Source: Leyella stercorea (GTDB lineage: Bacteria; Bacteroidota; Bacteroidia; Bacteroidales; Bacteroidaceae). From it: 64,000 nt of DNA. Both the position numbers and the translations under genes were made by a program. This document shows positions 53,551 through 61,961 of the stretch, in pieces. How positions within the stretch are numbered: the stretch's first letter is position 1; each line of letters opens with the position of its first letter. The notes below the pieces were generated by a model that worked only from the letters and a program-made list of their open reading frames with translations, was not told the DNA's origin and searched no databases. Location: assembly GCF_021531655.1 (NCBI RefSeq), contig NZ_JADYUF010000002.1, forward strand, positions 1 through 64,000. The letters run 5' to 3'.

Positions 53551-54681
53551 ATGCCTAATACCACTCAATCTGTAACATGGGATGAACTTCTTGATAGCAT
53601 CGCCACCGGTGCTGCCCATCCCGACGATACCAACTGGAAAATCTACCGTTATCTTCAGAATAATTACAAGACAATTGGCTCTGTGACGGCTCGCACTCTG
53701 CTTGCCGCCTATATGAAACTGCACGTTAAGCGTATGTCGCTCGTCGACTCATGCATGCTTGGTATGGCGGTGAAGATAAGCGAGACCTACGGCGACTTCA
53801 AATTGTCCAAGTTTCTTGAGGCTTGGGGTTACGACAGTTGTCTGCGTGCGCAGGACTTGCAGCGGCAGACAGGTAAGGATGGCAGGCAATATCTGTCGCT
53901 CAAAGAACGCGTGGAGCGTGCCCTTCAATCGTACAGGCTTCATCATCCAGAAGAATGCAATGGCGAGTGTGAGGGTATTGTCAGCATGTATGCCGCCAAG
54001 GTGTTTGAGAAGGAGATTAATGGAAGGAAGCTTCGATATGTGAAGCTTGTGGCAACGAATGGCTCGGAACTAATTGCTGATAGCCATCAGTTTCCGTGTC
54101 GTCCGTGGGAGATAAGCGGGCGCATATTTAATGTGCTGACGAGGGTGTCTAAGCAAGGCTATGAACGTGTTTCGGAAATAGTGGCTTCAGCGAAACGTGT
54201 GGATGAGGCGTTTTCAGCGGAAGTGGGTTTTGTAGAGTTTATTGACGAGAGCCACGGCCACATACATGTCTACGACTCGCAGTCGCGGCATTTTGTAGCG
54301 GATAAGTCGGCACATACAGCATTAAAAATATCAGTTGGCAATTATGTGCGCTTTTGTCCCATAATAGCGAATGGCGACCATTTCAAGTCGGCTGCTATAG
54401 TGAGCGTTATGGATAAGTATGAAGGCCGCAAGGCTTTCGGTATTTATGAGGCGAAAGTGGAGTATGCCAACGTTAAGGACAGATACATACGCTACTCGTT
54501 AGAGTCGGCAATAAGATACACGCCCGAAGGAAATATCATAAAGGCAGGTTTCGCTTCAACGGCAAATCTTCCGGAAGATGTTAGGAATGGAATGGTTCAG
54601 GGCAGCCACGTGCGCCTCATCCTCTTCCTGAAAAGAGGAAAAGACGGGATGAAGCACAACTATGTGGCTGATATTTTCTAA
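53551..54681 (+). CDS. Protein of unknown function, 376 residues
   Basis: I do not recognise this protein. It has no signal peptide or membrane segment. The N-terminal part (to about residue 110) is helical and begins TTQSVTWDELLDSIATGA. The C-terminal part (about 210-376) is beta-rich with repeated phrases such as GFVEFIDESHGHIHVYDSQSRHFVA and VRFCPIIANGDHFKSA, suggesting one or more OB-like barrels and possible nucleic-acid binding, which is inference only. It has no clear promoter apart from the repeat before it and converges on the LOG-family gene. Confidence 0.7.
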   Translation: MPNTTQSVTWDELLDSIATGAAHPDDTNWKIYRYLQNNYKTIGSVTARTLLAAYMKLHVKRMSLVDSCMLGMAVKISETYGDFKLSKFLEAWGYDSCLRAQDLQRQTGKDGRQYLSLKERVERALQSYRLHHPEECNGECEGIVSMYAAKVFEKEINGRKLRYVKLVATNGSELIADSHQFPCRPWEISGRIFNVLTRVSKQGYERVSEIVASAKRVDEAFSAEVGFVEFIDESHGHIHVYDSQSRHFVADKSAHTALKISVGNYVRFCPIIANGDHFKSAAIVSVMDKYEGRKAFGIYEAKVEYANVKDRYIRYSLESAIRYTPEGNIIKAGFASTANLPEDVRNGMVQGSHVRLILFLKRGKDGMKHNYVADIF

Positions 54682-54707
54682 AGTGTAATAAGATTTTTAA
54701 GTGTAAA

Positions 54708-55247
54708 TCAGATAGTTGCATTCAACAGGTTTTTCAGCTCTTCGAAGTCGTTGGCCACTTCAATCATATTGTGCCAGTCGCCACGTATCATTCCCTTTTG
54801 GTTGAGGTCGTCCATAAGAGCTACGAGCGAGTTCCAGAATCCCTTCATGTTGTAGAGAATCACCTTCTTGGAGTGGTAGCCGATGCACTTCGAGGCTGCC
54901 ACGCAGAATATCTCGTCGAGCGAACCTATGCCGCCAGGCAGAGCCACAACTACGTCGCATCGGTCAATCATCAGGTTCTTGCGGTCGGCGAGATTGTCTG
55001 TGGGGATATGCACGTCAAGATATTCCGACATGCGTCCGCCTTTCTCTACAAGCGACGGCACAACGCCGATGACGCGTCCGCCTCCGTCGTGCACAGCCTT
55101 GGCTATACAGTTCATGAGTCCTTGGCTGGTTCCTCCGAAAATAAGGTCGTGATGGTTCTCTGCCATCCATCGGCCTAATTCTTCTGTCATACGGAAATAG
55201 TCGGGGTCGATATGCTCGTTGGCTGAGCAGAATACTGTAATTTTCAT
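54708..55247 (-). CDS. LOG family protein (Rossmann-fold nucleotide hydrolase)
   Basis: The 179-residue protein shows the LOG/TIGR00730 signatures: FGGTSQGLMNCIAKAV near residue 38, then VVALPGGIGSLDEIF (the PGGxGTxxE motif, here PGGIGSLDE) near residue 103. Such enzymes release nucleobases from nucleoside 5'-monophosphates; plant relatives activate cytokinins. The physiological role in bacteria is poorly known. It has its own promoter overlapping a 12-bp inverted repeat. Confidence 0.92.
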   Translation of the reverse strand: MKITVFCSANEHIDPDYFRMTEELGRWMAENHHDLIFGGTSQGLMNCIAKAVHDGGGRVIGVVPSLVEKGGRMSEYLDVHIPTDNLADRKNLMIDRCDVVVALPGGIGSLDEIFCVAASKCIGYHSKKVILYNMKGFWNSLVALMDDLNQKGMIRGDWHNMIEVANDFEELKNLLNATI

Positions 55248-55292
55248 AGTTGGTTGTTTGTTGTGTAACTTAGCGTATTTTTGATTATGACG

Positions 55293-55323
55293 CTAAGTTA
55301 CAAACAAAATCCCGTATAGCAAA
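55293..55323 (-). promoter_or_regulatory. Promoter of the LOG-family gene within a dyad
   Basis: TTTG (55323-55320) and TAACTTAG (55300-55293) are 19 bp apart on the minus strand. The -7 box lies in ACGCTAAGTTAC (55290-55301), which is the exact complement of GTAACTTAGCGT at 55265-55276. Confidence 0.6.
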
Positions 55324-55402
55324 GCTTTTTAAAGAATCTTTAGCCCCCACACTTCCTGTGTGATTTCTCTTACAAGGTCGAGTTTCGCCCATTGTTCTTC
55401 TA

Positions 55403-56011
55403 TTATTGCTCTTTGCTCACCTCCTCAATCTGCTTTATTATTTCGTCATTGGTCTTCTGCATCTTGCAGTAAATCCACCAGGAAACTGCTATTCCTATTA
55501 CACCGCCCACGACACTGCCGTAGAATACACCCCACATACCTGTGTCGGCATTTATCGACATGAGGTGCAAGCCTATTTCTATTGAGAACCATACGATTAA
55601 GCCTATTAAGGCTATTATCATTATGGCGGTTTGCTTAGTGCGACGTTGTTTCATTTTTAGCAATTTCTCCATAGTGTTGACAAGATTGTCGCGGCTGTAG
55701 TCGCTGTTTTTAATAGCTCGCATATTGATGTCGTAGTCGCACCAAACATCACATAGGAGCAATATGATGAATGTGCCTAAACTCCACCAAGACATGTTGA
55801 AGTTGTACTTAACGGCAAAGGCTAAATACAGAAATATAGGGATGAGGGTAATTTCGCCTATGACAATCTTTTTTATCCATGAGAATTGCTTCTTCATCGA
55901 CTCAGCCACAATACGGTCGTTGATAATCTCTTATTGCTCAAGTTGTTTCTTGAACGATGCCATCTGCGAACGCATATTTTCGAGTTCGTTATTATTGTTG
56001 CTCTTTTCCAT
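55403..56011 (-). pseudogene. Membrane protein downstream of an ECF sigma gene, ochre-interrupted
   Basis: From ATG 56011 the frame reads MEKSNNNNELENMRSQMASF and continues to KKQLEQ, where TAA (55933-55931) stops it. The same frame then resumes as EIINDRIVAESMKKQF and runs open to 55403, so the break is one in-frame stop. The protein would be 202 residues with four membrane segments (for example IVIGEITLIPIFLYLAFA, FIILLLCDVW, TAIMIIALIGLIVWFSI, VVGGVIGIAVSWWIYC). It follows the ECF sigma gene by 70 bp and may be its membrane partner, although I cannot show a sigma-binding domain. Restart at ATG 55909 would keep the membrane part. Confidence 0.7.
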
Positions 56012-56080
56012 ATGAAATGATTTTGTAGGTTGAATAATCATTAAACACTTAATATTAAACACTTAACATTTAACATTTAA

Positions 56081-56561
56081 TTATAGCTCCTTCATCCGTT
56101 TCAGTTGTTCACGGATGCGCACCAGTCTCACCGATACGTTTTTGGCTGTAATGCCAATGATAGCTGCTATTTCGTCGTAGCTGATGTCCTCGAGCCATAG
56201 CAGCACGATAGCACGGTCGAGAGGTTGCAAGCGGATTATGCGTTGATGCAGAAACTGTGCCTGTTCTGATTTTACTTCACGACTGTTGAAGTAGTCTATG
56301 TCCATAGACAGCTGTGTCTTATGGTTGCGCTTCTTGCGTTTGTCGATGGTGATGCAGGTGTTTAGGGCCACACGGTAAATCCATGTTTTGATGTTGCTGC
56401 GTCCGTCAAACGATTCCATTCCGTTCCATAGTCTTATGAGCACCTCCTGAAACATGTCGGCAACCTCGTCATTGTCCTTTGAGAACATATAGCACACGGT
56501 GTATATAGTGCTACGGTTGCAACGGACAATGTCGGTGACATTGTTGTTCGTTTTCTTTCAT
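56081..56561 (-). pseudogene. ECF sigma factor gene with an N-terminal frameshift
   Basis: The sigma-70 regions 2 and 4 are intact: MFQEVLIRLWNGMESFDG and WIYRVALNT, then LEDISYDEIAAIIGIT and VRLVRIREQLKRM. In the same frame the sequence extends upstream as VTDIVRCNRSTIYTVCYMF, which belongs to region 2, and then reaches a stop without a start codon. The likely start, ATG 56561 (MKENEQ), is one base out of frame; one extra base in the AACAACAA tract explains it. A GTG at 56497 would give a 138-residue protein lacking the conserved start of region 2. Confidence 0.65.
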
Positions 56562-56662
56562 AATTGATGTTTTATGTTTGGTATTTTTTATTCTTTAGAC
56601 TAATGGTGGGTAAGGTTTGCTACGTGGAAAAAGATAAAAAAGTTTTTCTGGTGTGTATTTTT

Positions 56663-56697
56663 TTATGTGGTCGAGCGAAGGTAACTCGACCACATAA
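56663..56697. other. 13-bp perfect hairpin after tex
   Basis: TTATGTGGTCGAG (56663-56675) pairs with CTCGACCACATAA (56685-56697). On the minus strand it lies downstream of tex but is followed by As rather than Ts, so it is not a standard terminator. It may still halt transcription or protect the mRNA end. Confidence 0.6.
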
Positions 56698-56720
56698 GGT
56701 TAACGCCTTCTATTGTTGTA

Positions 56721-58847
56721 TTATTCTTTCATCGAGAGCGATATGCGCTGGCGCTTACGGTCTACTTCAGTTACTCGCACTACAACGTGCTGGTGAAGTT
56801 TCACCACTTCGTTAGGGTCTTTCACGTAGCGGTCGGCAAGTTGTGATATGTGCACCAGTCCGTCGTGATGGACGCCAACGTCAACGAAGGCACCGAAGTT
56901 GGTGATGTTGGTCACGATGCCTGGAAGGAGCATTCCCACTTGAAGGTCGTCAATCTCGTGAACACGTGGGTCGAATTCGAAAACCTCTACTGCTGCACGC
57001 GGATCGCGTCCGGGGCGTTGAAGCTCAGCCATAATATCGGTGAGGGTTGGCATTCCAACAATATCGGTAACATAGTCCTTCAGACGTATTGACTTCTGAA
57101 GCTCCTTGTTGTCGATAAGTTCTGCCACGGTACAACCCTTGTCCTTTGCCATTGTCTTCACGATGTCGTAGCTCTCGGGGTGGACTGCACTATTGTCGAG
57201 CGGGTTCTTGGCTCCTGGTATGCGTAGGAAGCCGGCACATTGCACGAAGGCTACAGGACCGAGGCGCGGCACCTTCTTAAGTTCGGCACGCGACTTGAAC
57301 GCTCCGTTCTTCTCGCGATATTCGACGATGTTCTTGGCTGTAGTAGCGTTGAGTCCGCTGACGTACATCAACAGGTGGCGGCTTGCGGTATTGAGGTTAA
57401 CGCCTACGGTGTTCACGCAAGATTCTACAACCATGTCCAAGCTCTTCTTCAGTTCGTTCTGGTCGACATCGTGCTGATACTGACCTACACCAATGCTCTT
57501 GGGGTCTATCTTTACAAGTTCGGCAAGCGGGTCCATGAGTCGGCGACCGATTGATACGGCTCCACGTACAGTCACGTCCTCGTTGGGGAATTCCTCACGT
57601 GCAGCCTCTGATGCAGAATAAACCGAGGCTCCGTCCTCGCTTACTACAAAGACATTGATGTTAGAGTCGAGACCTATTTCTTTCAGGAATGTAGATGTTT
57701 CGCGACTGGCGGTTCCATTGCCAACGGCTATTGCCTCAATGTCGTATTTCTTCACCATGCTGAGCACCTGGCGTGCTGCACCTTGATGGTCGTTCTTGGG
57801 AGCGTGGGGATAGATAGCTTCGAAGTGGAGCAATGTGCCCTGTGCGTCAAGGCAAACTACTTTGCATCCTGTGCGGAAACCTGGGTCGATGCCCATTACT
57901 CGCTTCTGGCCCAATGGAGCAGCAAGGAGGAGCTGACGCAGATTTTCAGCAAACACTTCTATTGCTTCATTATCGGCACTTTGCTTGCTTGAGAGGGCGA
58001 ACTCGGTCTCAATAGATGGCTTAAGGAGACGCTTGAATGCGTCATCGGCAGCTTCGCCCACAAGTTTACTACACTCGCTACGTCCCAATACGTACTGGCG
58101 ATGAATCTTCTCCTTACACACTTCCTCGTCGGCAGAAATGCTGATGCGAAGGAAGCCTTCCTTTTCGCCACGACGCATGGCAAGCAGGCGGTGTGACGAA
58201 CAACGTCGAAGTGGTTCGGAGAAGTCAAAGTAGTCGCTGTACTTCTGTGCCTCGTCTTCTTCGGCTTTTGTCTTCACAACTTTCGAAGAAATCACGGCCT
58301 CGCGTTTGAATACATTTCTGATGGCCTTGCGCACGTCCTCGTTCTCATTGACAGCTTCGGCTATGATAAACTTGGCGCCCTGAATAGCGTCTTCCACCGA
58401 CTTAACGTCGCCCTTTACAAATTTCTCTGCCGTTCGGAATGGATTGGAGTCGCGCTGCAACAGGATGGTTTGTGCCAAAGGCTCCAGTCCTTGCTGGCGT
58501 GCAATGTCGGCTTTGGTGCGGCGTTTGGGTTTGTATGGCAAATAGATGTCCTCTAGTTCTGACATTACCCAGCAGTTTTCTATGCGCTGGCGCAATTGGT
58601 CGGTCATTTTGCCATGGTCTTCTATTGTAGAAATTATGGTTTCCTTGCGCTTTGCCACATCCTGCAGCTTCTCGCGCATAAGTGCAATGTCTGAAACCTG
58701 CACCTCGTCAAGATTGCCAGTGCGCTCCTTGCGGTAGCGACTGATGAATGGCACGGTACAGTTTTCGTCGAGAAGTTCGAGGGTGTTTTCGACACTACTT
58801 TCAGACAATGATAATGTGTCGGCAATGATTCTTGTAAATACGTTCAT
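56721..58847 (-). CDS. tex: Tex-family RNA-binding transcription accessory protein
   Basis: The 708-residue protein matches Tex, a nucleic-acid-binding factor related to yeast Spt6. It has the N-terminal helical part (VPFISRYRKERTGNLDE near residue 33), the YqgF-like fold with MGIDPGFRTGCKVV and VAVGNGTASRETSTFL-like text, helix-hairpin-helix repeats (GLNATTAKNIVEYREKNG) and the C-terminal S1 domain (VTNITNFGAFVDVGVHHDGL). Length is slightly below many Tex proteins. The promoter lies within the 30-bp repeat at 58946-58975. Confidence 0.95.
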   Translation of the reverse strand: MNVFTRIIADTLSLSESSVENTLELLDENCTVPFISRYRKERTGNLDEVQVSDIALMREKLQDVAKRKETIISTIEDHGKMTDQLRQRIENCWVMSELEDIYLPYKPKRRTKADIARQQGLEPLAQTILLQRDSNPFRTAEKFVKGDVKSVEDAIQGAKFIIAEAVNENEDVRKAIRNVFKREAVISSKVVKTKAEEDEAQKYSDYFDFSEPLRRCSSHRLLAMRRGEKEGFLRISISADEEVCKEKIHRQYVLGRSECSKLVGEAADDAFKRLLKPSIETEFALSSKQSADNEAIEVFAENLRQLLLAAPLGQKRVMGIDPGFRTGCKVVCLDAQGTLLHFEAIYPHAPKNDHQGAARQVLSMVKKYDIEAIAVGNGTASRETSTFLKEIGLDSNINVFVVSEDGASVYSASEAAREEFPNEDVTVRGAVSIGRRLMDPLAELVKIDPKSIGVGQYQHDVDQNELKKSLDMVVESCVNTVGVNLNTASRHLLMYVSGLNATTAKNIVEYREKNGAFKSRAELKKVPRLGPVAFVQCAGFLRIPGAKNPLDNSAVHPESYDIVKTMAKDKGCTVAELIDNKELQKSIRLKDYVTDIVGMPTLTDIMAELQRPGRDPRAAVEVFEFDPRVHEIDDLQVGMLLPGIVTNITNFGAFVDVGVHHDGLVHISQLADRYVKDPNEVVKLHQHVVVRVTEVDRKRQRISLSMKE

Positions 58848-58942
58848 TATATATAATAAGGTATATGTGTCTACAGACCAGATAGGTAAACCTAAATTGT
58901 ATAGGTAAGCCTAAATAGTTCTGAGTTGCTAAATAGTTTCTG

Positions 58943-58975
58943 CAAAGATAGTGCAAACCGAAGACAATACAAAAC
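58943..58975 (-). promoter_or_regulatory. Promoter of tex carried by a repeat
   Basis: On the minus strand TTTG (58974-58971 within TTTTG) is followed after about 19 bp by TATCTTTG (58950-58943), giving a near-perfect promoter about 95 bp ahead of tex. Confidence 0.75.
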
Positions 58976-59050
58976 AAGCTCGCTTGTTTTTATTGTTGAG
59001 GTGCAGCATATCTTATCAAGAGATAGTGCAAACCGAGGACAATACAAAAC
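58946..59050. repeat. 30-bp direct repeat containing a promoter sequence
   Basis: 58946-58975 and 59021-59050 are identical except one base (AGATAGTGCAAACCGA at the start of each). The first copy supplies the tex promoter. In the second, the base context after the repeat changes the -7 box, so it is probably silent. The two copies are 75 bp apart. Confidence 0.8.
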
Positions 59051-59056
59051 TGTCTT

Positions 59057-59575
59057 TTACATATTCTTCGGTACGAAGGTCTCCCATGTCTGGTCGTCGT
59101 AGAATATTCTTATCTCTACGATATGACGTTCGTTTTTGTCGCAATTTTTTACCAACTGTATTCCACGTGTTTTGCTTGTGTTTTCAGGACCGGATGTCTC
59201 GGATGTTTCGGTGGCAGATGTTTCAATCCTTGGGTGGTTGTCAATGTTTGAGTTGATCGTATCGCTAATACTACCAGCGGTTTCTGGCGTGCTGTCAAAG
59301 TCAAGTGCAGAATTAGTGGGTGGGGTAGTATTTGAGTTGAGCATAGCTCCTGCCTCAGAGTTGCGATAGTCGGTCATAGCTCCACGGCCGAACAAGAGCC
59401 AGTCAGTAGAGATGTCAGGAAACCGGCTCTTGATAGCATCGACGATTTTGAGCGACGGAGCTGTGCGTCCAGTGAAAATGCTGCTGAGTGTAGCTGGAGC
59501 AATTTTTATGTTCTCTGCAAACTCCTGCTGGGTCATGTGCTGCGACTCAATAATTCTTTTTATTCTGTCTTTCAT
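59057..59575 (-). CDS. XRE-family transcriptional regulator
   Basis: The protein (172 residues from ATG 59575; ATG 59581 is two codons earlier) has an N-terminal helix-turn-helix of the XRE/Cro type (MTQQEFAENIKIAPATLSSI, residues about 14-33) ending with STDWLLFGRG, a phrase frequent in Bacteroidales XRE regulators. The middle (about 75-140) is a Ser/Thr/Glu-rich linker of low complexity. The last 35 residues form a short conserved-looking module (HIVEIRIFYDDQTWETF). Targets are unknown; the palindromes at 59963-60106 are candidates. Its -7 box is TAACTTTG at 59622-59615. Confidence 0.82.
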   Translation of the reverse strand: MKDRIKRIIESQHMTQQEFAENIKIAPATLSSIFTGRTAPSLKIVDAIKSRFPDISTDWLLFGRGAMTDYRNSEAGAMLNSNTTPPTNSALDFDSTPETAGSISDTINSNIDNHPRIETSATETSETSGPENTSKTRGIQLVKNCDKNERHIVEIRIFYDDQTWETFVPKNM

Positions 59576-59622
59576 ATGCAATGATGATGAATTCTTGTTT
59601 GTTCTTCTTTTTTACAAAGTTA

Positions 59623-60231
59623 AATCAAAAAAATGAAATATACAACTTTTGCAAGATATAATTAATTGCGTAAGTACACATTTGTATATGTAAATATGAG
59701 CAAGTTTGATTTGTTGTATATGGTAGTATGTGAATTGTAGCGTACTTGTCTGGTATTTTATCAGCAAAAGCTTTGTCTTTTACTTTAACGTTATTCTATA
59801 ATTAACTGATTAATAAAGTATATAATTATGTATTGATAATGATGAATATACATTAAAACGATTAAAAACCTACTTTGTTTAATTATATGCTTATAATAAG
59901 CTTTAAAATGAATGCACTAAAATACTTATTATCAGGTATTTACCGATAATGTCGTAATACGATATGAATATTCATACACAAAAACACATCTTTTGATTTA
60001 CAAATCAATATGTTTAAATATTGTAGATTTGTAAATATGAAAATAGAATGTGGATTTACAAATCCATATTTGCAAACCGTTGTTTTTGGCAATACGAATT
60101 TGTGTATTGGCTTTTTCGAATGTAAAAATATGTAAAACCTAAATCTTTTAAGCCTTCAATACTTCATTTTTCGCAATACAGAAGAATTCTGAACTAAGGA
60201 TTATGTGGCTTGATTTTTTGCAGAAATAAAG
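59623..60231. other. Gene-free AT-rich stretch with a cluster of palindromes
   Basis: No gene was found in this interval. It contains TATGAATATTCATA (59963-59976), TTGATTTACAAATCAA (59993-60008), ATTTGTAAAT (60027-60036), TGGATTTACAAATCCA (60051-60066) and CAATAC...GTATTG (60087-60106). All lie within 145 bp, upstream of the XRE gene. The density is higher than elsewhere in the window and suggests operators or a small origin-like site. Confidence 0.6.
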
Positions 60232-60233
60232 GG

Positions 60234-60276
60234 GTAAAAAATGGCCTAACTCCCATATTCTTTAGGAAGTTAGGCC
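60234..60276 (-). terminator. Terminator of holA
   Basis: GGCCTAACT (60243-60251) pairs with AGTTAGGCC (60268-60276); on the minus strand the stem is followed by ATTTTTTA. It lies 61 bp after the holA stop. Confidence 0.8.
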
Positions 60277-60337
60277 GGAAAAATAGGTCTGCACCGTTTC
60301 TAATTCTAGGAATGAAACTGGTAGAAAATATGCTTTT

Positions 60338-61369
60338 TTAGTGCAACATGAAGAAGATTAGCTCCTTCATAAGGTCGCCAGTTGAGGTGTTTTGGTTGTC
60401 CAACCCCTTACTTTTGGCTTCGATTTCCCTTAGTTTGGATAAAATCTGTAGAGTTTTCATTGCAGTGAAGTTTCTCATACCAGTGCGATAGTCCTTCAGA
60501 CCCCACACCGACTTCAGATCAAGAAAGGCTGCGAGATTGTTGTCGTTGTTACGATCGGGCGCATAGAATGCTACCATCAGATTCTGGAAGTAAGAGTATA
60601 GTAAAGGCAGGCATGCAAACAGCGAACCTGCTTTGGGATTTTTGTCAAAATATTTTACTATCTGATTTGCCTTGAAAACATTCCTTTCGATTATGGCTGT
60701 CTTCAGTTCGAACACATTAAAGTCCTTGCTTACCCCTATTTCACGTTCTACAATTTCGGGTGTGATGCGTCGGTTGTCGTCGGGCAGTGAGATCATCACT
60801 TTCTCTAGTTCAGAGATAAGTCGGCTCAAGTCAGCGCCAATGTGTTCAGCTATCATCGAACACGATTTTGGGTCGATGGCAACGTGGTTGTCTTTGAGGT
60901 ATTTCTCAATGAACGAGGGTAGCTCGAAGTCACGTTTCTTCTTGCTTTCAAATACCACTCCTACTGCCTCGGCCTTGCCTACTATCTTCTTTCGCTTGTC
61001 GATAGTGCCGTTTTTGTAGCAGATAACAAGTATAGTAGACTGTAGCGGTATTTCGAAGTATCGCTCCAAGGCATCAAGCGATTTCAACGCCTGCGCCTCC
61101 TTTACTATTACTACACGATAGGACGATGGCATTACGGGGTAGCCTTTACATAGGTCGGATATTTGGGCGGCTGATGTGTCAGCACCGAATACTATGGTCT
61201 GGTTGAAGTCGCGGTCGTCGGGCTCAATGACGTTCTCTGCGATATAGTCGGCTATCTTGTCGATGTAGTAAGGTTCATCGCCCATAAGTATGTATACCGG
61301 TGCATATTTTTTGGCTTTTAGGTCGCGCATGATTGTTTCATACGTAGCCACGGATTTTCTTTCTGCCAT
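60338..61369 (-). CDS. holA: DNA polymerase III subunit delta HolA
   Basis: HolA is the clamp-loader subunit that opens the beta clamp. The 343-residue protein shows the domain-I start YAPVYILMGDEPYYIDKIADY, the loop SSYRVVIVKEAQALK and domain II-III helices (IGADLSRLISELEKVMISL, then VFELKTAII). The style is that of HolA in this phylum. It is divergent from the HsdR-N-like gene. Confidence 0.92.
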   Translation of the reverse strand: MAERKSVATYETIMRDLKAKKYAPVYILMGDEPYYIDKIADYIAENVIEPDDRDFNQTIVFGADTSAAQISDLCKGYPVMPSSYRVVIVKEAQALKSLDALERYFEIPLQSTILVICYKNGTIDKRKKIVGKAEAVGVVFESKKKRDFELPSFIEKYLKDNHVAIDPKSCSMIAEHIGADLSRLISELEKVMISLPDDNRRITPEIVEREIGVSKDFNVFELKTAIIERNVFKANQIVKYFDKNPKAGSLFACLPLLYSYFQNLMVAFYAPDRNNDNNLAAFLDLKSVWGLKDYRTGMRNFTAMKTLQILSKLREIEAKSKGLDNQNTSTGDLMKELIFFMLH

Positions 61370-61442
61370 AATAATTATATTATAAGGTGTAAAAATAAAT
61401 TAACGGGTAGCTTTACGGCTCGTTATTCTCGTTAAAATTGCA

Positions 61443-61450
61443 TACTTTTG
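61443..61450 (+). promoter_or_regulatory. Promoter -7 box for the HsdR-N-like gene
   Basis: TACTTTTG, 46 bp ahead of the ATG at 61497. The longer frame that begins at 61452 would start within the box region and is rejected. Confidence 0.6.
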
Positions 61451-61496
61451 TATGCTGTTTGCCGCCAGTGCGGCATTTAAAAGCAAAATTACGAAA

Positions 61497-61961
61497 ATGA
61501 TTCGATTAAATCTACCAACTTTCGAAATAAAGTTATCAGGAACCAAAGAACATCCGCGAATATTCGACATTCTGCGCCGTCGCTATGTGGCTCTCACGCC
61601 CGAAGAATGGGTGCGTCAGCACTTTGTCCACTTCCTTACAGGACACAAGGGTTACCCTGCTGCTCTTATGGCCAACGAGGTGGGGCTGATGATTGGTAAT
61701 AAGAAGTTACGGGCTGACAGCGTGCTGTACGACCGTCAGTTGCACCCTCGCATGATAATAGAGTACAAGGCTCCGTCAATCGAAATAACACAGAAGGTGT
61801 TTGACCAGATTGCAGCCTACAATCTCTTATTGCATGTTGATTATCTCGTTATGAGCAATGGATTTCAGCATTATTGCTGCCGTATGGACTACGAGAATCG
61901 TAGATATGAGTTCTTGAAGGAAATTCCTGATTATAGTGATATCAATAGTCCCAACCAATGA
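61497..61961 (+). CDS. HsdR N-terminal-like nuclease-domain protein, stand-alone
   Basis: The 154-residue protein resembles the N-terminal PD-(D/E)xK domain of type I restriction HsdR subunits. The putative catalytic residues are in RADSVLYDR (Asp) and RMIIEYKAPSI (E-x-K). The first part is PRIFDILRRRYVALTPEEWVRQ. It lacks the helicase motor and no hsdM or hsdS lies near, so this is not a restriction system. Small proteins of this kind occur next to holA in Bacteroidales. The role is unknown. The next gene overlaps by four bases (ATGA, 61958-61961). Confidence 0.82.
   Translation: MIRLNLPTFEIKLSGTKEHPRIFDILRRRYVALTPEEWVRQHFVHFLTGHKGYPAALMANEVGLMIGNKKLRADSVLYDRQLHPRMIIEYKAPSIEITQKVFDQIAAYNLLLHVDYLVMSNGFQHYCCRMDYENRRYEFLKEIPDYSDINSPNQ

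Noticed and set aside
61497..61961. Type I restriction-modification system
   Set aside because: Only an N-terminal HsdR-like domain is present; there is no helicase motor, methylase or specificity gene nearby.
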